IMG/VR virus record: IMGVR_UViG_3300025137_000018
Span: 62,001 to 126,000 of that record
Direction: 5' to 3' (one strand)
DNA length: 64,000 bases
Source: a virus
Shown here: in pieces, positions 31,045 to 38,777 of the stretch
Layout: each line of letters begins with the position of its first letter
Numbering within the stretch: position 1 is the first letter of the stretch
Program-made: the position numbers and the translations under genes
Notes under the pieces: generated by a model
The model's database searches: none
Told to the model about the DNA's origin: nothing
Seen by the model: only the letters and a program-made list of their open reading frames with translations

Positions 31045-32211
31045 ATGGCAAAAGCTAAGCGTAGAGGACCTTCATTAGAAGATAAGCATTTAGGTAGTGA
31101 ACCTAGTTATCATGGTGTTGAGTTTAAAACTAAAGAAGAGTTAAGGACTGCTTATCATAAAGCATCTAACTATTTTAACTATTTTAATAATGCAAAAACT
31201 AATGCACCTGCAGTAATACTATATGCTGAAAAGACACTAGGATTTTCAAAGAAAGATATTCAAGCACTTAAAAAGGTAGAAAACTGGAAACTCAATCAAG
31301 GCATTGGTAATATTATACGATGTATTAATTCAGGATTACCATTAGATAAATTTACTGATGGCAATACAGTTAATGATAAAATTCAAGAAAGGCTAAATGA
31401 ACTTCTTAAAGAAGGTAAAAAACTAGTTGCTATTCAGAAAGCTGAGCCTCCTAAAGTTATTATATCACCTGCAGAAAGAATGAGAACAAAAATCTCACAA
31501 ACTATTATGGGTGATTTTGATGAGATGGTTGTAGATAAATGGATGGATGGAGAGTTCGATAATATTAAATTCCCTGCATATAGTTTATTAGCCACACACA
31601 AAATTAAAGGTGCAGGAATAAAAATATTTAGAGAAAAAATGCAGTTTGAACTTGACTGTATTAGTGATGCATATAATAAAACATGCGAACAGGCCGAGGA
31701 AGCTTATTCACATATCACTAAAGGTAATAAGAAGAAAATGATTACCTTGCTCGAAAAGACTATTGACGATATTGATAGACTTAAGGCTAATAATAAAACA
31801 ATTAAAGTACCTAGGGCTAAAAAGCCAAAGGCGTCTGATCAACAAGTTGCAAAGCTTAAGTTTAAATCAGATGACATTGAATATAAGTGCACATCTATTA
31901 ATCCAATAATGATACCAGGTAAAAATACCTTATATGTATTTAACACTAAGACAAGAGCTCTAGCAATGTACATAACCGATTCGCCTAAAGGATTTGAAGT
32001 TAAGGGTACATCTATTAAGAATTTTAATCCCGCACTAAGTAAGCAGACAAAACTTAGAAAACCAGATGAGGTATTACCTCTTATTATAAACAAAACAATC
32101 ATTCAGTCAATGAAAGTATGGGATACTTTTACTACAGTGATTAAAGAACCTAATGGTAGAATTAATGATGATTGCATATTACTTAAGGTGGGAGACATCA
32201 ATATACAATGA
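31045..32211 (+). CDS. conserved phage protein of unknown function (388 aa)
   Basis: The N-terminus is basic (MAKAKRRGPSLEDKHLG), followed by helical segments (FKTKEELRTAYHKASNYFNYF) and a more beta-rich C-terminal third (STSINPIMIPGKNTLYVFNT-like region). Marine T4-like phages carry a similar large protein beside gene 33. The basic character and position beside replication genes suggest a nucleic-acid-related role, without a known domain. The stop overlaps the start of gene 33 (ATGA). Confidence 0.65.
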   Translation: MAKAKRRGPSLEDKHLGSEPSYHGVEFKTKEELRTAYHKASNYFNYFNNAKTNAPAVILYAEKTLGFSKKDIQALKKVENWKLNQGIGNIIRCINSGLPLDKFTDGNTVNDKIQERLNELLKEGKKLVAIQKAEPPKVIISPAERMRTKISQTIMGDFDEMVVDKWMDGEFDNIKFPAYSLLATHKIKGAGIKIFREKMQFELDCISDAYNKTCEQAEEAYSHITKGNKKKMITLLEKTIDDIDRLKANNKTIKVPRAKKPKASDQQVAKLKFKSDDIEYKCTSINPIMIPGKNTLYVFNTKTRALAMYITDSPKGFEVKGTSIKNFNPALSKQTKLRKPDEVLPLIINKTIIQSMKVWDTFTTVIKEPNGRINDDCILLKVGDINIQ

Positions 32212-32447
32212 TTGATCTTGAACAGAAAATAATGACTAAAAAACGATTCACTACAGCAGTTGAAATGTTAGTCGCAAAAAACAATATGAGTTATATAGAC
32301 GCTATGACTTATGTAATAGAAGAAAGAGGGATGGATTATAGTAATATTAAGAGATTACTAAGTGATGCACTTAAGGCCAAATTAGAGGCCGAAGCATCAG
32401 GTTTAAACCTTATTGAAGCGGAGAAAGGAAATAAACTACCTATCTAG
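32208..32447 (+). CDS. 33: late transcription coactivator gp33-like
   Basis: 79 aa, helical. The C-terminal stretch RLLSDALKAKLEAEASGLNLIE matches gp33 of T4-like phages, and the gene sits directly before 59 and 32 as in T4. T4 gp33 bridges RNA polymerase and the sliding clamp at TATAAATA late promoters, which occur throughout this window. Internal ATG 32232 is a possible alternative start. Shorter than T4 gp33 (112 aa). Confidence 0.75.
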   Translation: MIDLEQKIMTKKRFTTAVEMLVAKNNMSYIDAMTYVIEERGMDYSNIKRLLSDALKAKLEAEASGLNLIEAEKGNKLPI

Positions 32448-32448
32448 A

Positions 32449-33057
32449 ATGAATGATCCATATGATGTTTATAAGTTATATCAGTCTTTAAAGTTACACT
32501 TTGAGACAGACGGCTATGATGCCATAAAGTATAATTTTAAAACATCTGTTAAACCTCAATCATTTTTTAAACGAAGAGATAAATTCTTCTTTGCCAAATT
32601 AGGTAAACACTACGGTAAAGATATCACTGAATACCTCATTGCAAACTTTGTTAATGACGTATCATACGTTGGTGATATGATTAATACCGATGGTGAAAGG
32701 AACTACCTTGAGCATAAAAGAATAAAAGAATCACTGCATCGTGTGTTTTCAATTGATATAAATATACTTGCAGAATACTCAGAGAGCAATGATTTAACCT
32801 TTGATGATTTATTAATCGTTAAAGAACATAATCAACCACCTCTGATTATAAAGCTTTGGATGCAAGAAGAGATATCGTTACAAACGGTAGCTATTCTTAA
32901 TTCCTTAACTGGGTTTATGCAAGGTGCCCAAAAGAGTATAACAGAAACCATTTCATGGCCTGGTATATTCCGAAAGGTTACCAAGTATCAACCCTTCGTA
33001 AAGTACGACCCTGATAAATGTACAAAATTAATCAGAAAGTCCTTTACAAAATCATAG
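32449..33057 (+). CDS. 59: helicase-loading protein gp59-like
   Basis: From ATG 32449 (202 aa) the sequence matches the gp59 pattern: YDVYKLYQSLKLHF, NFKTSVKPQSFFKRRDKFFF and a C-terminal WPGIFRKVTKYQPFVKYD. In T4 it loads gp41 helicase onto gp32-coated forks. The order 33-59-32 confirms the assignment. Starts upstream of 32449 would overlap gene 33. Confidence 0.9.
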   Translation: MNDPYDVYKLYQSLKLHFETDGYDAIKYNFKTSVKPQSFFKRRDKFFFAKLGKHYGKDITEYLIANFVNDVSYVGDMINTDGERNYLEHKRIKESLHRVFSIDINILAEYSESNDLTFDDLLIVKEHNQPPLIIKLWMQEEISLQTVAILNSLTGFMQGAQKSITETISWPGIFRKVTKYQPFVKYDPDKCTKLIRKSFTKS

Positions 33058-33071
33058 AAATATGATATAAT
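33043..33071 (+). promoter_or_regulatory. promoter upstream of gene 32
   Basis: TTTACA (33043-33048), 17 nt, TATAAT (33066-33071). The -35 differs from the TGTACA family, being nearer the host consensus. Confidence 0.6.
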
Positions 33072-33106
33072 AGATATATATTATGAATAAAGTGGATAAA
33101 ATAGAA

Positions 33107-33121
33107 AAGGTCTTAGACCTT
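33107..33121 (+). promoter_or_regulatory. hairpin in the gene 32 leader
   Basis: AAGGTC-TTA-GACCTT, a perfect 6-bp stem 27 nt upstream of the gp32 start. T4 gene 32 has a leader structure bound by gp32 for self-repression; this could be its counterpart. A 27-codon ORF (33083-33166) also spans the leader. Confidence 0.45.
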
Positions 33122-33147
33122 AATACAACGCAATACGGAGAAATACA

Positions 33148-34053
33148 ATGTCATTTGCAAACTTAAAGAGCTCACGAGGCTCGTCAATCGACAAACTCGT
33201 TAAAGCAGCTGAAGCTGTGTCATCACCAAAGTCAGAATCAAAGGGTTACGGCGACGATAGATTTTGGGCACCCCAAAGGGATAAAGCAGGTAATGGTTAT
33301 GCCGTTATCCGATTCCTACCTCAGAAAGAGGGAGAGGATTTACCTTGGGTACGATATTGGGATCATGGCTTTAAAGGCCCTACTGGTCTCTGGTATATCG
33401 AAAATTCTTTAACTTCTGTTGGTCAGCAAGATCCAGTTTCTGAAATGAATTCAGAACTGTGGAATACTGGTCGAGATGAAGATAAAGCTACCGCTCGTGA
33501 TAGAAAAAGACGTTTACATTATGTGTCAAACATTATGGTCGTGTCTGATCCATCTAACCCAGAAAATGAAGGAAAAGTATTCCTTTATAAATTTGGTAAG
33601 AAAATCTTTGATAAGATTATGGATGTTATGCAACCACAATTTGAAGATGAGCAACCAGTAAATCCATATGATTTCTGGGAAGGTGCGGATTTTAAAATTA
33701 AAATTCGTAAAGTAGAAGGTTGGGTAAACTATGATAAGTCAGAGTTTGCATCACCAGCTGCACTACACGGTGGAGATGAAGGAATGCTAGAGGATGTATA
33801 CGGACAGTTACATTCATTAGGTGATTTCCTTGATGTTAAGAACTATAAAACATACGATGAGCTAAAAGGCAAGTTGAATAAAGTTCTTGGGATTACTGCC
33901 GGAGCAACTGCTGAATCCTATATGGAAACAGCGCCATCAGTTACAACAAATGAGTTTGTACCTGAGGCTCCAGCCACTGAAGCACCTACAGCAGAAGCGT
34001 CTTCTGATGATGAAGATACACTCAGCTATTTTGCTAAATTGGCAAATTCATAA
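33148..34053 (+). CDS. 32: single-stranded DNA-binding protein gp32
   Basis: 301 aa with the gp32 layout: basic N-terminal cooperativity segment (MSFANLKSSRGSSIDKLVKA), OB core (YAVIRFLPQKEGEDLPWVRYW; RRLHYVSNIMVVSDPSNPEN; GKVFLYKFGKKIFDKI) and acidic C-terminal tail (SSDDEDTLSYFAKLA) that contacts partner proteins. The zinc-binding cysteines of T4 gp32 are missing (DPVS where T4 has CPVC). It coats ssDNA in replication and recombination. GGAG site at normal spacing. Confidence 0.95.
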   Translation: MSFANLKSSRGSSIDKLVKAAEAVSSPKSESKGYGDDRFWAPQRDKAGNGYAVIRFLPQKEGEDLPWVRYWDHGFKGPTGLWYIENSLTSVGQQDPVSEMNSELWNTGRDEDKATARDRKRRLHYVSNIMVVSDPSNPENEGKVFLYKFGKKIFDKIMDVMQPQFEDEQPVNPYDFWEGADFKIKIRKVEGWVNYDKSEFASPAALHGGDEGMLEDVYGQLHSLGDFLDVKNYKTYDELKGKLNKVLGITAGATAESYMETAPSVTTNEFVPEAPATEAPTAEASSDDEDTLSYFAKLANS

Positions 34054-34071
34054 AAAGATTCCTTAAGGGAA
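34052..34071 (-). terminator. weak minus-strand terminator
   Basis: On the minus strand TTCC-CTTAA-GGAA is followed by a short T run. It would end the convergent tail operon. Confidence 0.35.
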
Positions 34072-34078
34072 CATTTTT

Positions 34079-34103
34079 AGGGACCCTAGGGGTCCCTTTT
34101 TTT
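34079..34103 (+). terminator. rho-independent terminator after gene 32
   Basis: AGGGACCC-TAG-GGGTCCCT, an 8-bp perfect stem (34079-34097), followed by a run of seven T. It ends the 33-59-32 unit facing the minus-strand operon. Confidence 0.9.
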
Positions 34104-34105
34104 GT

Positions 34106-35800
34106 TTACTGATTGGCTAGGTTTAGATCTCTACGTTTTCTAGAACCTCTAGTATTACTGAATGAGGTTGTAGTAGTAGTTGAATTGGATTGATTATTAA
34201 CTTGTTGTACTACTATTTCTTTAGTGTACTCTTCTTTAATAGATTGATTTTCAGTAGATGTTTGATCAAGTTGTTCACCTGTCATAACCTGAGGACCAGC
34301 TCCTTCGATTTGATCAGTTGGTTCTGGAATTCTTGCACCTGTTTCTGGATCAAGACCTGCAAATTCGTATACTGAATCAGGAATAGCCTTTTGAATAAGA
34401 TTCATTGGGTTATACCATTTTCCATCTCCTGCAGGGTCAGGTAGAATAAGTCTAAGTATAGCACCATAAAACTTTTTCATCATATTACCTACTCCACTAA
34501 CAAGCGATTTAAGTGCACCCATTGGATTACTAAATAGTGTTCCAAACCAATCTATAATACCAAATACTGCCTCTTTAATTTTATCAAAGAGTTTACCGAT
34601 CATATCTTTAAAGGAAAAGCTTTTAAGAGCTTCAGCACTATCGTCGAATCCAAACTTACCCATTAACCATGCAATACCATCTTTAAGTAAATCTAAAGGC
34701 ATACCAATTAATCCTTGTAGTAGTCCACTGATTCCACCGAATATACCAGCCATGATCTTTTTACCAAGGCCACCTTCTTGTTCTGTAAACCCTTTAATAG
34801 CACCTTTAACAGTATCGACAATACCCATTATAATTTGTATTGGTAAGAATAATTTACCAATAACTCTACCAAAGGATTTAAACGCTGTAAAGAATGTTTT
34901 GAATATTGATGTTATAGGTTTAAGGAATTTCTTTATAGGATCAAGTAGTTTAGATCCTTTAGATAAACCACCTAATGCGCCTTTAAATCCTGCAAATGCA
35001 TTTTTAATAGCAGCAAATGCTTTAGTAATACCTGTAAATTTACCTATGGATTTAAGTGCATTAACACCTTTAGCTAAGAGAGCCCCTAACTTACCAAAGA
35101 ATCCTAACTTACCAAATGCACCTACTGAAGTTCTAAATGTTTTTAAACCAGCAAATCCAGCTTTAAATGCTTTAGGTATATCCTTAAAGAAGTTTTTAAA
35201 AGTTTTAGCTGCAGCAGTAATGGAGGTTCTAATACCTTTTAATAGATTGGCTGTTTTAGGAAAAGCTTTAGCCAATGATGCACCAAGCTTGGTAAATCCA
35301 AGTTTAAGTACTTTAGCAAAACCACCAAGAATTAATTTAACATTACTTAAAAGACCAGCTGCGATACCTACGCCTAATCCTAATAGTGCGCCACCAATAG
35401 CTGCAACAAATCCACCTGCAGCTTGGCCTATTCCATCAAATGTAATATTTTCTGCTTTAGGAATAGTGTTATCGAATATACCTTCAAGGTAACCAAGCAT
35501 TTGGCTAAATATATTTCCTGATTCTCTATCGTTTTCTGCATCTTTACCTTTTTTAGCCAGGTCTGCATCTCTTACTTGATCTTGAATTTGTACACTCTTT
35601 TCAGAAGCAACGGTTAACGCTTCAGCTGCAGCAACCTGATCAGCATTCATGTTTAAACCTACCTGTAACAATGCTTGTTGCTTAGCCGATTCATCCTTAA
35701 TGGATTTATCAGTAGTGTCTTGAGTCTTATCAACCTCTTCAAGCTTTTTAACAACCTCGGTTAATAATCCTGGAACTGTTTTACCGGTATCTTTTGCCAT
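34106..35800 (-). CDS. tail tape-measure-like protein
   Basis: 564 aa with an alpha-helical N-terminal third (VTVASEKSVQIQDQ-like charged region), a Gly/Ala-rich hydrophobic segment (GGFVAAIGGALLGLGVGIAAGLL) near residue 130 and many Lys-Phe-Gly-Ala motifs through the middle (KAFKAGFAGLKTF, FGKLGFFGKLGALL). This repetitive, membrane-active composition is characteristic of tape-measure proteins. Its place at the end of the gp4-gp26-gp51 operon supports a gp29-type role in setting tail length or in membrane penetration. No peptidoglycan-hydrolase domain is visible. Confidence 0.7.
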   Translation of the reverse strand: MAKDTGKTVPGLLTEVVKKLEEVDKTQDTTDKSIKDESAKQQALLQVGLNMNADQVAAAEALTVASEKSVQIQDQVRDADLAKKGKDAENDRESGNIFSQMLGYLEGIFDNTIPKAENITFDGIGQAAGGFVAAIGGALLGLGVGIAAGLLSNVKLILGGFAKVLKLGFTKLGASLAKAFPKTANLLKGIRTSITAAAKTFKNFFKDIPKAFKAGFAGLKTFRTSVGAFGKLGFFGKLGALLAKGVNALKSIGKFTGITKAFAAIKNAFAGFKGALGGLSKGSKLLDPIKKFLKPITSIFKTFFTAFKSFGRVIGKLFLPIQIIMGIVDTVKGAIKGFTEQEGGLGKKIMAGIFGGISGLLQGLIGMPLDLLKDGIAWLMGKFGFDDSAEALKSFSFKDMIGKLFDKIKEAVFGIIDWFGTLFSNPMGALKSLVSGVGNMMKKFYGAILRLILPDPAGDGKWYNPMNLIQKAIPDSVYEFAGLDPETGARIPEPTDQIEGAGPQVMTGEQLDQTSTENQSIKEEYTKEIVVQQVNNQSNSTTTTTSFSNTRGSRKRRDLNLANQ

Positions 35801-35809
35801 TTTTTATTC

Positions 35810-36130
35810 CTATTTTTTACCGTAAGCTTGTGCACCAAAGAATGCTGCAACAATACCTGCGACAGCTACAAAGTATGTTGGAGCCATACTTCCAAGAGTT
35901 TTTTGTGCTTCGTCTAGTCCAACCAAAGATGCGAGTACTACCGCAAATGGGTATAACAATAATCCACCTAATGCAAACCAAGTCATCTTGCGCTGTGCAT
36001 CTCGCATAGCATCTTGATCATCTAACTCTTTTCTTTTAAACTCTAAATACATATCATGCTCTTCCTTGGAAACTTTTCCATCTCCATTGGTATCAGCAGG
36101 ATGTGATTGATTTTTAATTTCTTCTTCCAT
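35810..36130 (-). CDS. EF-hand protein with two membrane helices
   Basis: 106 aa. ADTNGDGKVSKEEHD at residues 12-26 is a canonical calcium-binding EF-hand loop (D-N-D-K-E pattern). A charged helix follows, then two membrane helices (FALGGLLLYPFAVVLASLVG and YFVAVAGIVAAFFGAQAYG). It lies between gp51-like and the tape-measure-like gene. It may be a calcium-responsive tail or membrane factor; function unknown. Confidence 0.75.
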   Translation of the reverse strand: MEEEIKNQSHPADTNGDGKVSKEEHDMYLEFKRKELDDQDAMRDAQRKMTWFALGGLLLYPFAVVLASLVGLDEAQKTLGSMAPTYFVAVAGIVAAFFGAQAYGKK

Positions 36131-36273
36131 TATCGGTTCCTTTTTTGTTGCTCTTTTTGCAACCTTTCGTTCTCTTCTTTAATATGTTCCTGTAGGAGAG
36201 CGACATATATCTCTCGTTCCCACGGTACCATGTTGTCAAGTTCACTTAACCTATATCCGTGATGTTGCATCAT
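36130..36273 (-). CDS. 51: gp51-like baseplate hub assembly protein
   Basis: The ORF reads MMQHHGYRLSELDNM, VPWEREIYVALLQEHIKEENERLQ from ATG 36273 (47 aa). The MQHH and PWEREIYV patterns match gp51-type proteins, and the gene follows gp26. The frame stays open beyond the ATG to codon ATA (36324), which overlaps the gp26 stop; the true N-terminus may begin there. The stop overlaps the next ATG. Confidence 0.7.
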   Translation of the reverse strand: MMQHHGYRLSELDNMVPWEREIYVALLQEHIKEENERLQKEQQKRNR

Positions 36274-36320
36274 CGCGAAGTTAGTTTTATAATGGTTTAC
36301 TAAACTATCGTGAGAGAGGC

Positions 36321-37025
36321 TTATGTAAAAAAACTCTGCAGTCCTCTCAACTCGATTTCGTTCTTCTTATCGCACTTAATACAATTAAATTCTATCGTAT
36401 GTTTTAACACCGGTAGGTTTTCAAAGAACGTTGTAAGTGCACCAAATTGCACATTGTTTAATCCATCTAAAAATTCTGTTAACGACTTATCCGTTTCATC
36501 TTTAGCTGGGTAAACTTTATCATCATCGTATATACCATCAATACAACTTTTAATTAATTTAAAAGCACCATCAACAGTTTCTAATTCACCTTCTTTAAAT
36601 TTCTCTAAATCAGCTGCCTTAGGGTAATTAAACTTAACACTAATTGTATCAGTTAATTCTACCATTCTGTTGGTGTTAACCTCAGGTGGTTGTATATCGC
36701 TTAAGTTAATTGTGTAAGGGTTTATTGTTTCACATTCACTACATTTAGAGTTAAGTGATACAATCTCTCCTACAGATTTAGCTCTTAAGCTTAAGAATAA
36801 ACTTTCTATATCAAATATAGCTAGTTTTTCCATGTTAATATCATCAAGTACACATGCCTTAATTACATCTTTTACAGCTCTTAATACTTGTTGTTGGTCA
36901 CTAGATTCTAATGCAATCATTAGTATCTTTTCTTCCTTAACCAAGTATGGTCTGTATTCTATAGTTTGTCCTGTTGATGGAACTATTGTTTCATACCTAG
37001 AACTATTCAGTTTTGGTAAAGCCAT
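36321..37025 (-). CDS. 26: baseplate hub protein gp26-like (T4 baseplate family)
   Basis: 234 aa beginning MALPKLNSSRYETIVPSTGQTIEYRPYLVKEEKILMIALES in two consecutive blocks, the hallmark of the T4 baseplate gp26 family. CSEC near residue 95 and CIKC near residue 218 form a likely zinc site. In T4 it takes part in hub assembly with gp51 and gp27. It is followed by gp51-like. Confidence 0.9.
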   Translation of the reverse strand: MALPKLNSSRYETIVPSTGQTIEYRPYLVKEEKILMIALESSDQQQVLRAVKDVIKACVLDDINMEKLAIFDIESLFLSLRAKSVGEIVSLNSKCSECETINPYTINLSDIQPPEVNTNRMVELTDTISVKFNYPKAADLEKFKEGELETVDGAFKLIKSCIDGIYDDDKVYPAKDETDKSLTEFLDGLNNVQFGALTTFFENLPVLKHTIEFNCIKCDKKNEIELRGLQSFFT

Positions 37026-37047
37026 TATATATTTCTCCTAATATAAA

Positions 37048-37674
37048 TTATAATCCAAGTGCAGCACCGGCTCCGGATATAGCACTTGTTAACCCATCTT
37101 CTACAACATATTTATCGTATGAAAATGTCACGGTCAGTTTGTTTGGAGTATCAGCTGTTTCATTTGAAAGAGCAACACCTCCAATTGTTGTTGGAAATGC
37201 ATTTTCCAACTTCACTCCATAAATAGGAATGTTCTGTTTGTTCAGTTGCTGTATTACAACATCTGTAACAATATCTTTTTTATAAGCAACTCTGTATGTT
37301 TCTAGGTCAATGATTGATTGACCCCATTTATCAAACATGTTCTTAATGTAATAATCATTGGTAAGCAAGAATGTCATAGTGACCTCTTCTTGTATTACTG
37401 CGTATGGTATCTTAACACTTTGTTTTTCTGCAATATGGTCAAGTGTAGTTATCTGTGAGCTTGGTAGATTAACTGATTCTGCAAGGAGTGATATATCCCT
37501 AGGATCGTTTACAATATTTGAGAGTCCACCACCAGAAGCCAAGCCACCAATAAGAGTAGCAGGGTCACTATTTAAAAGAGATCCTTGTGGGGGTGTGAAC
37601 ATTACATTAAACCTGTTGGCCTGTGATAATCCACCTTTTTTACTTATTGTAGCTTTTAATTGGTCAATTGACAT
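37048..37674 (-). CDS. tail-tube-fold baseplate protein (gp54/gp19-like)
   Basis: 208 aa with NRFNVMFTPP, SVNLPSSQITTLDHI, VTMTFLLTNDYYIKNMFDKW and a final YDKYVVEDGL, a pattern shared by gp19-type tail tube and gp54/gp48 baseplate tube proteins. Location beside gp26 and gp51 favours a baseplate tube initiator (gp54). The true tail tube gene is probably outside this window. Confidence 0.7.
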   Translation of the reverse strand: MSIDQLKATISKKGGLSQANRFNVMFTPPQGSLLNSDPATLIGGLASGGGLSNIVNDPRDISLLAESVNLPSSQITTLDHIAEKQSVKIPYAVIQEEVTMTFLLTNDYYIKNMFDKWGQSIIDLETYRVAYKKDIVTDVVIQQLNKQNIPIYGVKLENAFPTTIGGVALSNETADTPNKLTVTFSYDKYVVEDGLTSAISGAGAALGL

Positions 37675-37677
37675 AAG

Positions 37678-38268
37678 TTATCCTGCGTATTGTTTCCTTG
37701 AGTATCTCCATACTGATTCTTTCTTAACTTTCATAAACTGTTCAGTTGGTAAGAATACTGCGATTTCCCACTCTGGCATTGGTACTCTTGCCATCCTAGA
37801 TGCAACATGGCCCATCAGATAATGTTTATAACATGGTTGAAACTCTTTGTATTTTGCAACACCAGTCAGTAGTTTATACCTCATCTTGGTTAAACGTGTA
37901 CTGTCTGTCATTTTCTTTGGTGCTAATTCCATTAACTCATCAAGGAATTGTGCTCTTACTCTTGGTGAGAGATAATGTAAGTTTAACCCATGAAATCCAC
38001 CCTTAGCTGGTTGCACCATAATAGTTAGAGGGAATCTATCGTAATATGGTAGAGTTGCTTTGGTCTTAGGATCATAGAAGTACATCATCATATCACCAAT
38101 CTGTGGCTTTGTTGTAGGGTCTAATGCTTTATCTTTAAGGACCGTCCTTGGTGATACATCTCCTAATTCCTTTACCTTACGCTCAAACCATTGACTCGAT
38201 TTTTTGGTCCGTGCTTGGACTCCAGCTCTAAAAGCGCCTGTTTGTAATGTGTTAAATAAACTAGCCAT
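37678..38268 (-). CDS. conserved tail/head morphogenesis protein
   Basis: 196 aa, basic, with MMMYFYDPKTKATLPYYDRF, GFHGLNLHYLSP and a final WRYSRKQYAG. Marine T4-like phages carry it between gp4 and the hub genes. In T4 this neighbourhood holds genes 2 and 3, but I cannot confirm identity with either. Late-expressed from a leaderless promoter on the minus strand. Confidence 0.65.
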   Translation of the reverse strand: MASLFNTLQTGAFRAGVQARTKKSSQWFERKVKELGDVSPRTVLKDKALDPTTKPQIGDMMMYFYDPKTKATLPYYDRFPLTIMVQPAKGGFHGLNLHYLSPRVRAQFLDELMELAPKKMTDSTRLTKMRYKLLTGVAKYKEFQPCYKHYLMGHVASRMARVPMPEWEIAVFLPTEQFMKVKKESVWRYSRKQYAG

Positions 38269-38272
38269 AATA

Positions 38273-38281
38273 CTATTTATA
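38273..38281 (-). promoter_or_regulatory. late promoter (leaderless, minus strand)
   Basis: Minus-strand TATAAATAG, 4 nt, then ATG (38268). Predicted start exactly at the A of ATG; no ribosome site. Confidence 0.75.
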
Positions 38282-38725
38282 TCAATTCTTTAGTAGTTTT
38301 ATGCCTAAATTCTTTAAAGTGTCCTCAGTCCATACCTGAAATTTCCATCCTTTCCTTTGTGCAAACTTATCAGCTGCAGTCCATTTGGATGTATTTTTGA
38401 TATAGGTTGTGACCTCGTTGATATACTTCTTAGTTTTTCTTTGTTTCTTAGGTGCAACAGTATGTTTCTTTGGCTTTATTTCAACCAATATACACTCACC
38501 ATTATCCATTTCAATAAAGAGATCTATAAAGTATCGATGTAGTTTCTGATCTGTCTTGCACTTATAGGGTATAACAACCTCTTCACTGTTCCATTTTACT
38601 ATTCTAGGATTGCTTTCACACCATTTCATGGCCTGGCGTTCCCACATAGAGCGATATGTTACCTTGGTTGAATCACCAATATACTTTGATTTGTTCTTTA
38701 CTGTGTATTTACCCTTGTAAGCCAT
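38282..38725 (-). CDS. 4: head completion protein gp4
   Basis: 147 aa starting MAYKGKYTVKNKSKYIGDST, with YRSMWERQAMKWCE, WNSEEVVIPYKCKTDQKLHRYFIDLFIE and ILVEIKPKK in order. These match T4 gp4, which has a nuclease-like fold and is needed to complete the DNA-filled head. It starts where a plus-strand late promoter overlaps its initiation codon. Confidence 0.9.
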   Translation of the reverse strand: MAYKGKYTVKNKSKYIGDSTKVTYRSMWERQAMKWCESNPRIVKWNSEEVVIPYKCKTDQKLHRYFIDLFIEMDNGECILVEIKPKKHTVAPKKQRKTKKYINEVTTYIKNTSKWTAADKFAQRKGWKFQVWTEDTLKNLGIKLLKN

Positions 38726-38733
38726 ATAAATAG
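38725..38733 (+). promoter_or_regulatory. late promoter for gene 48
   Basis: TATAAATAG, predicted start near 38738, 40 nt before ATG 38778. Its first base is also part of the gp4 start codon on the other strand. Confidence 0.7.
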
Positions 38734-38757
38734 ATATACCAAATAAGTTATTTAATA

Positions 38758-38766
38758 CTATTTATA
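38758..38766 (-). promoter_or_regulatory. late promoter for gene 4 operon
   Basis: Minus-strand TATAAATAG, predicted start near 38753, 28 nt before the gp4 ATG. It faces and crosses the plus-strand late promoter at 38725. Confidence 0.7.
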
Positions 38767-38777
38767 CGGACAAAAAC

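Noticed and set aside
34752-35492. 246-aa plus-strand ORF
   Set aside because: Antisense of the tape-measure-like gene; Pro/Asn/Leu-rich shadow.
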